Source: Saccharibacillus sp. O23
Lineage (GTDB): Bacteria; Bacillota; Bacilli; Paenibacillales; Paenibacillaceae
Reading direction: 5' to 3'
Length of the DNA: 64,000 nucleotides
Assembly: GCF_002205895.1 (NCBI RefSeq)
Contig: NZ_NJDE01000012.1
Coordinates: forward strand, 31,696-95,695
Numbering within the stretch: position 1 is the stretch's first letter; every line of letters begins with the position of its first letter. Positions 57,998 to 64,000 of the stretch are shown here, one piece after another. The notes below the pieces were generated by a model. It did no database searches, was not told the DNA's origin, and was given only the letters and a program-made list of their open reading frames with translations. Made by a program: the position numbers and the translations under genes.

Positions 57998-58145
57998 GGG
58001 AGAAATTCGTAGCTTATGCTTCCGAAGTGCCTTTCTTCGAAAGGCTTTAGGTTGCGTGTTGAAATCGGGAAGAATGATTAGACTTTTAGATGAGTCTTCC
58101 CGATTTCAAAGGCGAACACTATCGTTCCTCCACTGAATTTCTCCC
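57998..58145 (-). repeat. Structured repeat element, copy B (candidate ncRNA)
   Basis: On the minus strand the outer arms GGGAGAAATTC (58135-58145) and GAATTTCTCCC (57998-58008) pair perfectly. The inner arms GAAATCGGGAAGA and TCTTCCCGATTTC (58061-58073 / 58095-58107) pair over 13 bp, 15 with flanking bases, around a 21-base loop. The core GTGGAGGAACGA ... GTGTTCGCCTTTGA lies between outer and inner 5' arms exactly as in copy A. Copy B has an extra GCCTTTC-TTC-GAAAGGC hairpin (58029-58045) on the 3' side. The stems differ from copy A but keep pairing. Confidence 0.7.
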
Positions 58146-58290
58146 TACGCTAATCGACTCTCACCGTTCATTAGCCCTTCGCTGCGCTCGTCCATCCGCC
58201 CCTCCGCAAACGGGGAGGGATGGGAAAGATAGGAAAGACAAATCATACAAGCTGCCAAAGGTTCAGCTCGCAAACGCGAAAAGCTCAGCC

Positions 58291-58316
58291 AATAAAAAAA
58301 CCGGCTCAGCGCCGGT
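58291..58316 (-). terminator. fxsA terminator overlapping the stop codon
   Basis: ACCGGC (58300-58305) pairs with GCCGGT (58311-58316). On the minus strand seven Ts follow. The fxsA stop codon lies in the loop. Confidence 0.82.
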
Positions 58317-58698
58317 AGAAGGTGATATTTCCGTTCTTCATCCGTTTCTCGATCCAACGCATCGCGGCGCGGTGGTAGAGAGGACGGGTCAAAGGGAAGA
58401 CTAACGTGATGCCGATCAGGTCGGTGATAAACCCCGGAGCGACCAGAAGAGCGCCGCCGGCCATGATGCACACGCCGTCGACCAGTTTACGGCCGGGCGG
58501 TTGGCCGCTTTCGGCAAGCTGTTTGAGATCGTTCATGGCTTTGCGCCCTTCGAACTGCACCATCGCGATGCCGATCACGGTCGTTGCCAGCGCGAGCACG
58601 ATCGTTTTGAAGAAACCGAAATATTGGATCAGCCAAGCGAATAACGCGGCTTCCACGATGACGCCCAGTATAAACAAAACGGATATTTTATTTTTCAT
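58306..58698 (-). CDS. fxsA: FxsA family membrane protein
   Basis: A 130-residue inner-membrane protein with an N-terminal pair of spans (about residues 5-48) and a second hydrophobic pair (about 75-102, GALLVAPGFITDLIGITLV). The GGALLVAPGFITD stretch is the FxsA signature. FxsA in E. coli overcomes phage F exclusion when overproduced, but its native role is unknown. In Bacillus it lies near pyk, as here. It overlaps the thioesterase gene by 11 bases. Confidence 0.92.
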   Translation of the reverse strand: MKNKISVLFILGVIVEAALFAWLIQYFGFFKTIVLALATTVIGIAMVQFEGRKAMNDLKQLAESGQPPGRKLVDGVCIMAGGALLVAPGFITDLIGITLVFPLTRPLYHRAAMRWIEKRMKNGNITFYRR

Positions 58699-59233
58699 GC
58701 GGTTTCTCCTCTCGCGCCGAGCTTTCTTCGGCGATCCATTCTCCGATGCGCGCGTACAGCTCCGGCGCGGCTTTGTGCAGCCGAATCGGCTTCCAATCGG
58801 CGCTGAGCCAGATATGTTCGGTTCCTCCGGCGTTCAGCAGGGTTCCCGGACGGTCTTCGCCTTCGCCGAAATAAGCGGGATCGACGTTCCATTCGCCGTC
58901 TTCTTCGCAGCGGCGCACTTCGTATTCGTATTCCAGACGCAGCGGCGAGAACGCGCCGATCCGGGCGTAGATCCAGATCCGATCGTCATAACGGGCCGGA
59001 CTGACGTATCTCGCGCGCGCTTCCAGCACGGGCAGATAGACGCCCTGCTCTTCGATCTCCCGGTAAGATAATCCGATCGCCCGGATCATCTCGGTGCGCG
59101 CGATTTCGAACCAATTCAGATAATTGGCATGGTAGACGACCGCCATCTTGTCGGTTTCTTGATAACGCACTTTCAATCCCGTGCGGAACCATCTGCTTTG
59201 TTTTTCGGATTTTTTCGTTTCGGAACTGCCCAT
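58688..59233 (-). CDS. Acyl-CoA thioesterase, YbgC/4HBT type
   Basis: A 181-residue hot-dog fold thioesterase. The active-site region LKVRYQETDKMAVVYHANYLNWFE is shown in two parts: YQETDKMAVVYH with the catalytic aspartate replaced by a D/K pattern, then ANYLNWFEIAR, the 4HBT signature. It cleaves short acyl- or hydroxybenzoyl-CoA esters. A longer C-terminal part than YbgC (about 135 residues) carries a charged tail. It overlaps fxsA by 11 bases and is separated from pyk by a strong terminator. Confidence 0.86.
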   Translation of the reverse strand: MGSSETKKSEKQSRWFRTGLKVRYQETDKMAVVYHANYLNWFEIARTEMIRAIGLSYREIEEQGVYLPVLEARARYVSPARYDDRIWIYARIGAFSPLRLEYEYEVRRCEEDGEWNVDPAYFGEGEDRPGTLLNAGGTEHIWLSADWKPIRLHKAAPELYARIGEWIAEESSAREEKPHEK

Positions 59234-59342
59234 GCCTTCCCACTCCTTGTTAAGCCTGTCTGTCTATTGTATACGAAAAGTCAGAAGGATTGCCAACTTT
59301 GCCCGCTCGGCTGCCTGATCGGCGCCGGGCTTCGGGCAACGC

Positions 59343-59371
59343 AAAAAACCGCCGGAAGCCGGCGGTTTTTC
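59343..59371. terminator. Terminator after pyk
   Basis: ACCGCCGG (59348-59355), loop AAG, CCGGCGGT (59359-59366) with flanking A and T runs. Confidence 0.92.
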
Positions 59372-59440
59372 TTATCGCGCATAAGTTTGCGAAAAGCTGC
59401 TTTCGAAATCCGAAAACCGCTCTGCGGATCGCGGATATTC

Positions 59441-60859
59441 TTAATGGATGTGGTCGACTTTGATCAGGTTCGTCGAACCCGAGCGTCCCAGCGGCACGCC
59501 GGCCGTGATCACGACCAGATCGCCTTTTTCGACCAGACCCGAATTCTTCGCGCCTTCCAGCGCGCTTTCGAACAGTTCGTCCGTCGTTTCGGCGACTTCG
59601 CCTTTGACCGGGATGACGCCCCATGCCAGAGCCAGACGACGAAGCGTTTGCTCCTGCGTCGTTACCGCGATGATCGGAGCCACCGGACGGTATTTGGAGA
59701 TCATGCGAGCCGTCGTACCCGATTGAGTCGAAGTCACGATCGCTTTGGCATCCAAGTTCCAAGCCGCGTGAGCGACCGATTGGCTGATCGACTCCGTGAC
59801 GGAAGTTTGCTGCGCTTCGCTTTGTTTCTTCAGAATCTCGCGGTTCGCGATCGCGGATTCCGCTTTTTCGGCGATGCGGGACATCGTCTGTACGGATTCT
59901 ACCGGATATTTGCCGGCAGCCGTTTCGCCGGACAGCATGATCGCGTCCGTGCCGTCGAGGATGGCGTTCGCCACGTCGCTCGCTTCGGCGCGGGTCGGAC
60001 GCGGGTTGCGCTGCATCGAATCGAGCATTTGCGTAGCCGTGATGACCGGTTTGCCGGCACGGTTACATTTTTCGATCATTTGCTTTTGCACGATCGGCAC
60101 TTCTTCGGCCGGGATTTCTACGCCGAGGTCGCCGCGGGCAACCATCAGGCCGTCGGAAACTTCGAGGATTTCGTCGAGGTTGTCCACGCCTTCTTGGTTT
60201 TCGATTTTGGAGATGATTTGGATATGTTCGGCGTTATGCTTTTTGAGCAGTTCGCGGATTTCCAGTACGTCGCTGGCTTTGCGAACGAAGGAAGCGGCGA
60301 TGAAGTCGACGCCTTGTTCGATACCGAAAACGATATCGTTCGTATCCTTCTCCGTAATGCCCGGAAGCGAGATGCTGACGCCCGGCACGTTTACGCCTTT
60401 ACGGCTTTTGATCTGTCCGCCGTTGACGATATGGCACTCGATTTCCGTACCTTCGACTTTGGTAACCGTGAGGCCGATCAGACCGTCGTCGATCAGGATC
60501 GTGGAGCCTACGGATACGTCTTTCGGCAGGTCGACGTAAGAAACGGACAGGCGGTTTTTGTCGCCGGCGATTTCTTCGGTCGTCAACGTGATCGTTTCGC
60601 CTTCTACCAGATCCAGAGGCTCGACCGCGATTTTGCCCGTGCGGATTTCCGGACCTTTGGTATCCAGCAGCAGAGCGACGCTCTTGCCCAGCTCTTGGCT
60701 GGCTTGACGGATATTTTTAATGCGGTTGCCGTGCTCTTCGAAGTCACCGTGGGAGAAGTTCATGCGAGCGACGTTCATGCCCGCCATGATCAACTTTTTC
60801 GTGTTCTCCAGCGATTCGCTTGCCGGACCGATCGTACATACGATTTTTGTTTTGCGCAT
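59441..60859 (-). CDS. pyk: Pyruvate kinase
   Basis: Final ATP-forming step of glycolysis. It has 472 residues: the A/B/C domain enzyme with [24 protein letters not shown] and [12 protein letters not shown]. It lacks the 110-residue PEP-utiliser-like C-terminal extension of the 585-residue Bacillus form. ATG 60859 lies after GGAGGAACCC. It follows accA but is separated by a terminator (60982-61016) and a 265-base gap; pfkA, which usually lies between accA and pyk, is missing. Confidence 0.96.
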   Translation of the reverse strand: MRKTKIVCTIGPASESLENTKKLIMAGMNVARMNFSHGDFEEHGNRIKNIRQASQELGKSVALLLDTKGPEIRTGKIAVEPLDLVEGETITLTTEEIAGDKNRLSVSYVDLPKDVSVGSTILIDDGLIGLTVTKVEGTEIECHIVNGGQIKSRKGVNVPGVSISLPGITEKDTNDIVFGIEQGVDFIAASFVRKASDVLEIRELLKKHNAEHIQIISKIENQEGVDNLDEILEVSDGLMVARGDLGVEIPAEEVPIVQKQMIEKCNRAGKPVITATQMLDSMQRNPRPTRAEASDVANAILDGTDAIMLSGETAAGKYPVESVQTMSRIAEKAESAIANREILKKQSEAQQTSVTESISQSVAHAAWNLDAKAIVTSTQSGTTARMISKYRPVAPIIAVTTQEQTLRRLALAWGVIPVKGEVAETTDELFESALEGAKNSGLVEKGDLVVITAGVPLGRSGSTNLIKVDHIH

Positions 60860-60981
60860 TTGGGTTCCTCCGTTTTTTGATCTCTGTCGATCTCTGTTTG
60901 GGACTCTTGCCGAGTCTCTCTGTCTACTTGCCAGTGCATGCAATCGAGAAAGCGAAACTCTTCCTTCCGCTTCCGGGCGAC

Positions 60982-61016
60982 AAAAAAGAGGCCGGTTCGC
61001 GGTGCACCGACCTCTT
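60982..61016 (-). terminator. Terminator after accA
   Basis: AAGAGG-CGGT pairs with ACCG-CCTCTT, with six Ts on the minus strand. It isolates pyk from accDA transcription. Confidence 0.85.
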
Positions 61017-61124
61017 GGTGATCTGCGTAGAAAGTCGGTTGATCGGAAGATGTTCGAATCCTCACCAACAATTAAATCTACACTAAAATCACGGCTTTGT
61101 ATAGGTTTTTAAGGTAAAAACTGC

Positions 61125-62099
61125 TCAGGAATTCGGTAAACCCGCATCCGAAGCATATTGTCCGATCTTGCGGAATTTCTCGTAGCGGTCGGCAATCAAC
61201 GTCTGCGCGTCAAAGACAGCGAGCTCGCCCAGATGACGTTCGAGCGCGTCCTTGATCGCGATCGCGGTCGCTTCGTAATCGCGATGCGCGCCTCCCTGCG
61301 GTTCCGCGATCACTTCTTCGATGACGCCGAACTCGAACAGGTCGGCCGCCGTGATCTTCATCGCTTCCGCCGCCTGATCGGCTTTGGACGCGTCTTTCCA
61401 CAAGATCGAAGCCGCGCCGTTCGGCGAGATGACCGAATAGATCGCGTTTTCCAGCATCAATACGCGGTTTCCGAGACCGACGGCGATCGCGCCGCCGCTT
61501 CCGCCTTCGCCGATCACGATGCAGATGACCGGCACTTTGAGCATCGCCATTTCCAGCATGCTGCGCGCGATCGCTTCGGATTGGCCGCGTTCTTCCGCCG
61601 TGTTTCCGGGATACGCGCCTTTGGTATCGATAAACGTGATGATCGGACGGCCGAACTTCTCGGCCTGTTTCATCAGACGCTGCGCTTTGCGGTAGCCTTC
61701 AGGGTGAGGGCTGCCGAAGAAACGCGCGATATTGTCTTTGGTGTCTTTGCCGCGCTGATGCCCGATCACCGTAACCGGTTTGCCGTTCAAGCGGGCCAGT
61801 CCGCCCACGATCGCGAGGTCGTCGCCGAACATCCGGTCGCCGTGCAGCTCGACGAAGTCCGCGAAAATATGCGGGATCAGATCGAGCGTCGTCGGACGCT
61901 GATGATGACGCGCCAAATGCATTTTCTGCGCGGGCGATACGTTATTGTAAATTTCCGACTGAAGCTGCGCGTAGCGCTCTTCCAGCCGGGAGATTTCATC
62001 TGTGAAGTCGATTCCTTTTTCTTGACCGAACTGCTTAAGCTCGTCGATCTTTTTACGCAGCTCTACAAGGGGCTGCTCAAACGCCAATTCTCCCGCCAT
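61125..62099 (-). CDS. accA: Acetyl-CoA carboxylase carboxyltransferase, alpha subunit
   Basis: With AccD it transfers CO2 from carboxybiotin to acetyl-CoA, making malonyl-CoA for fatty acids. It has 324 residues with the crotonase-like AccA fold: [29 protein letters not shown] in part, and [13 protein letters not shown]. It starts four bases after the accD stop, so the two subunits are translated in near equal amounts. Ends before the terminator at 60982-61016. Confidence 0.97.
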   Translation of the reverse strand: MAGELAFEQPLVELRKKIDELKQFGQEKGIDFTDEISRLEERYAQLQSEIYNNVSPAQKMHLARHHQRPTTLDLIPHIFADFVELHGDRMFGDDLAIVGGLARLNGKPVTVIGHQRGKDTKDNIARFFGSPHPEGYRKAQRLMKQAEKFGRPIITFIDTKGAYPGNTAEERGQSEAIARSMLEMAMLKVPVICIVIGEGGSGGAIAVGLGNRVLMLENAIYSVISPNGAASILWKDASKADQAAEAMKITAADLFEFGVIEEVIAEPQGGAHRDYEATAIAIKDALERHLGELAVFDAQTLIADRYEKFRKIGQYASDAGLPNS

Positions 62100-62103
62100 C
62101 CGT

Positions 62104-63000
62104 CTAGAGCTCCTCCTTTTTACTGTGCATGTCGATCAACTTGCCCAGCATGGTTTTCATTTCTTTGCGGTGCACGACCAGATCGAGCTGTCCGTGCTGC
62201 AAGTTGAAGTCCGCCGTCTGGAAATCGTCCGGCAGTTTCTGACGAATGGTCTGTTCGATGACGAGGCGTCCGGCGAAGCCGAAGGTAGCGCCCGGTTCGG
62301 CAATGATCAGATCTCCGAGCATAGCGAAGCTGGCCGACACCCCGCCCATCGTCGGATCGGTGATGACCGAGAGGTAGAGTCCGCCTTTGTCCGCGAAATG
62401 TCCGAGCGCCGCGCTGGTCTTCGCCATCTGCATGAGACTGTAGATGCTCTCCTGCATCCGTGCGCCGCCCGACGTCGAGAAGATGATCAGCGGCAGGCCG
62501 TATTGGCCGGCATGTTCGATGATCCGCGTGATCTTCTCGCCGACCGCCGAACCCATGCTTCCGCTGAAAAAGTCGAAACTCATGACCGCGACGGCGACCG
62601 GCTGGCCGTTGATCGCGCCTTCGCCCGTCACGACCGCTTCTTTGAGTCCGGACTTCAATTTCTGCTCTTCCAGTTTGTTCGCGTAACCCGGGAATTCCAG
62701 CGGATCGATCGATACGACATCCGCGTCATGCTCGACGAAGCTGCCTTCGTCCAGCGTCATGGCGATGCGTTCCATCGCGTTGAGGCGCATGTGATGGCCG
62801 CAGGACGGGCAGACTTTCAGGTTTTTCTCCAGCTCTTTGCTGTATTGGATCGCGCCGCATTTGCTGCATTTATTCATCAGCCCTTCGGGGATCTCCCGCT
62901 TGGGGCGCTGCTGCGCCTCCGCTTCGCCGTTTACGGCGTTGCGGTCGGAAGGAAGGGTTGCGTACTTTCTTTTTTTCTGAAACAAATCCTTGAACACCAC
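62104..63000 (-). CDS. accD: Acetyl-CoA carboxylase carboxyltransferase, beta subunit
   Basis: Zinc-binding partner of AccA, 298 residues. The four zinc cysteines lie in CSKCG and CPSCG (about residues 44-66). The carboxyltransferase core has [16 protein letters not shown] and [12 protein letters not shown]. Expressed with accA as accDA. The gene for a 62-residue small protein lies 100 bases upstream on the same strand, and dnaE beyond it, as in other Firmicutes. Confidence 0.96.
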   Translation of the reverse strand: MVFKDLFQKKRKYATLPSDRNAVNGEAEAQQRPKREIPEGLMNKCSKCGAIQYSKELEKNLKVCPSCGHHMRLNAMERIAMTLDEGSFVEHDADVVSIDPLEFPGYANKLEEQKLKSGLKEAVVTGEGAINGQPVAVAVMSFDFFSGSMGSAVGEKITRIIEHAGQYGLPLIIFSTSGGARMQESIYSLMQMAKTSAALGHFADKGGLYLSVITDPTMGGVSASFAMLGDLIIAEPGATFGFAGRLVIEQTIRQKLPDDFQTADFNLQHGQLDLVVHRKEMKTMLGKLIDMHSKKEEL

Positions 63001-63100
63001 TACACCTCTTCAGCCGTTATTTGGCGGGCCTCGCCTTGAAGGTCGATCTTGCTAACCGTTCTTGCTCTCGCGTTTCGATCCCGGCCGGGCTTGGCTGCGG

Positions 63101-63289
63101 TCAGGAGTGCAAAATGGAATTCAGCACCTCCTGAATTTCTTCAAGCTCGCCGGACGGGACCAGAATCTCGAACTGCTGTTTGGACATGTTGACGGGACGG
63201 ATCTTGACGAGAAAACCTTCTTCGGTCAGCCTGCTCTTGAGCTTCTCCGCCAATCTGGCGGTAGAGGCGATATAGATCACCGTCCACAT
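63101..63289 (-). CDS. Small conserved-looking protein upstream of accD
   Basis: A 62-residue soluble protein, start ATG 63289 behind AAGGGGGA. It has an alternating beta-alpha-beta look (WTVIYIAS, then an amphipathic LAEKLKSRLTEEGF helix, FEILVPS, EIQEVLN), reminiscent of DUF2007/ACT-like small domains. Codon use and ribosome site support a real gene. Function unknown. It sits between dnaE and accDA and may be co-transcribed with accDA. Confidence 0.7.
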   Translation of the reverse strand: MWTVIYIASTARLAEKLKSRLTEEGFLVKIRPVNMSKQQFEILVPSGELEEIQEVLNSILHS

Positions 63290-63683
63290 GAACGAATGCG
63301 TCCCCCTTGTCGACTGCCCGGATGAACCCGTTTTCCCCGCATAATGGGTTAATGATACCATAAGGCTGTTTTTTTTAGCAACAGAATCGGCGACGGGAAC
63401 AAGGCCGGGCGGGCGCGCGGCGCCTCGGAGCGGACCTTTTCGCGCGGATATGCGGAAAAGCCGAAGTCGGACGCGGCGCGGATCGGCGGCGCTGCCGGTC
63501 GGCGGACTCCCGCCGAGAAGGCTTCGGCAGCGGAGCGAAACGAAGCTCGAAAACGCCGGGCGAAAACCGCAGCAAGACGGTTTTCGCCCGGCGTTCGGCC
63601 GTTTCCGAGCGGAGCGCGCGGGTCTTCGTTTCGAATCAAACGCTTCTTCCGAACAAGCTCGCTTCGGAAACCGGCGGGCGGGT
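63290..63683. other. GC-rich intergenic region after dnaE
   Basis: This 394-base gap is mostly GC-rich with no credible gene. It contains the dnaE terminator-like palindrome (63552-63595). The rest shows no recognised signal apart from the ribosome site of the 62-residue gene. Confidence 0.5.
63552..63595 (-). terminator. Long stem-loop after dnaE
   Basis: An 18-bp perfect stem: AACGCCGGGCGAAAACCG (63552-63569), eight-base loop, complement at 63578-63595. On the minus strand it follows dnaE by about 90 bases with only a short T tract. Confidence 0.7.
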
Positions 63684-64000
63684 TTATTTGACCCGAACGG
63701 TTCCTTCGCCGAGCAGGCCTTCCATCTGCGCGAACAGCTCCGGCGAAGGCTGGATGCGGTACGCGTCGCTAAGCGCGATCAGCTTCTGCGTATCTTCATA
63801 GAAGAGCAGCGTCGGCATCGGGCCGGGACGGCTCTGGAGCATGCTCTTGAGCGTCTCGAGCAGCTCGGGATTGCGGCGGTCTGCCGCGATCTTCACGAAG
63901 ACGCGCTGCGTCGGCGCGTCGACCTGCTCGGCCGGGGCGCGGCCCGAAGACCGCGCGGGGCCTGCGCTTTCGGCGGGCGCGCCGCCCCCTGCGGGCCGTG
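63684..64000 (-). CDS. dnaE: DNA polymerase III alpha subunit, C-terminal fragment
   Basis: The visible 105 codons are the C-terminal end of DnaE; the gene continues beyond the right edge. The RVFVKIAADRRNPELLETLK region, then GPMPTLLFYEDTQK, matches the C-terminal OB/tau-binding-like tail of DnaE, where hPG and LY-type patterns recur. Upstream lies a stretch of about 30 residues rich in Ala, Pro and Gly (AGGGAPAESAGPARSSGRAP), a low-complexity linker. Gene order dnaE ... accDA supports the call. Confidence 0.75.
   Translation of the reverse strand, partial: RPAGGGAPAESAGPARSSGRAPAEQVDAPTQRVFVKIAADRRNPELLETLKSMLQSRPGPMPTLLFYEDTQKLIALSDAYRIQPSPELFAQMEGLLGEGTVRVK

Larger units (their letters stand above)
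57538..58305. other. Long intergenic region upstream of citZ
   Basis: This 768-base gap shows no credible gene. It holds the citZ ribosome site, the near-cre and inverted repeat at 57679-57710, a consensus cre at 57894-57908, structured element B (57998-58145), and a further imperfect hairpin (CCATCC-CCCC / GGGG-GGATGG, about 58192-58224). It ends with the fxsA terminator. Confidence 0.55.

Noticed and set aside
63349..63639. 96-residue minus-strand frame after dnaE
   Set aside because: Lies across the 18-bp stem-loop, is Arg/Ala/Pro-rich as any frame would be in this GC-rich spacer, and lacks a ribosome site.

Overview
The window is a 64 kb chromosomal segment of roughly 57% GC. It looks like a Paenibacillaceae member; Paenibacillus or Saccharibacillus is my inference from GC content, sugar-use genes and gene order, and no rRNA or marker search was possible. 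It carries the Gram-positive core order dnaE-accD-accA-pyk ... citZ-icd-mdh ... phoPR-polA-mutM-coaE-nrdR, almost all on the minus strand, with accessory genes to the left. I see no tRNA, rRNA, CRISPR array, prophage or insertion sequence.

Layout. 1-3.3 kb: beta-glucoside PTS (5' end cut by the window) and 6-phospho-beta-glucosidase. 3.5-8.3 kb: a GGDEF-EAL protein, a Nudix hydrolase, and a MerR regulator coupled to an alpha/beta hydrolase. 8.3-10.8 kb: clpE behind a CtsR operator. 10.9-16.7 kb: an uncharacterised TPR/PH-like gene pair, an RpiR regulator, a secreted protein, a Gfo/Idh/MocA oxidoreductase and an HxlR regulator. 16.9-21 kb: MFS transporter, aldo/keto reductase and chemoreceptor. 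21-28.7 kb: SWIM-SNF2 helicase, htpG behind a perfect CIRCE element, and ybaK. 28.9-32.8 kb: two GH53 galactanases and a sugar-binding lipoprotein. 33-37.9 kb: a SigA-like sigma factor lacking region 1.1, and a five-gene ABC/GntR operon. 38-43.3 kb: nrdR, lytic transglycosylase, coaE, mutM and polA. 43.4-51.3 kb: CorA, then phoU, pstB, a soluble chemoreceptor, phoP, phoR and a BASS transporter. 51.4-53.7 kb: yfbR, an SDR and a membrane protein. 53.9-57.5 kb: mdh, icd and citZ. 58.3-64 kb: fxsA, thioesterase, pyk, accA, accD, a 62-residue protein and the 3' end of dnaE.

How genes work together. Two heat-shock circuits are readable from operators: CtsR at clpE and HrcA/CIRCE at htpG. Three sets of TTAACA-like repeats at 11-bp spacing lie upstream of phoP, pstB and a soluble CBS-chemoreceptor gene. 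They define a small Pho regulon that appears to include a cytoplasmic chemotaxis-type signalling protein. The TCA genes follow candidate CcpA sites, and acetyl-CoA carboxylase sits beside pyruvate kinase without the usual pfkA.

The most novel non-coding feature is a pair of structured elements, at 25602-25709 and at 57998-58145 on the opposite strand. They share a nearly identical core of about 37 nt and the same nested-stem layout, but their stems differ by compensatory changes, as expected of a conserved structured RNA. A divergent promoter-terminator pair upstream of the sigma factor may encode another small RNA.
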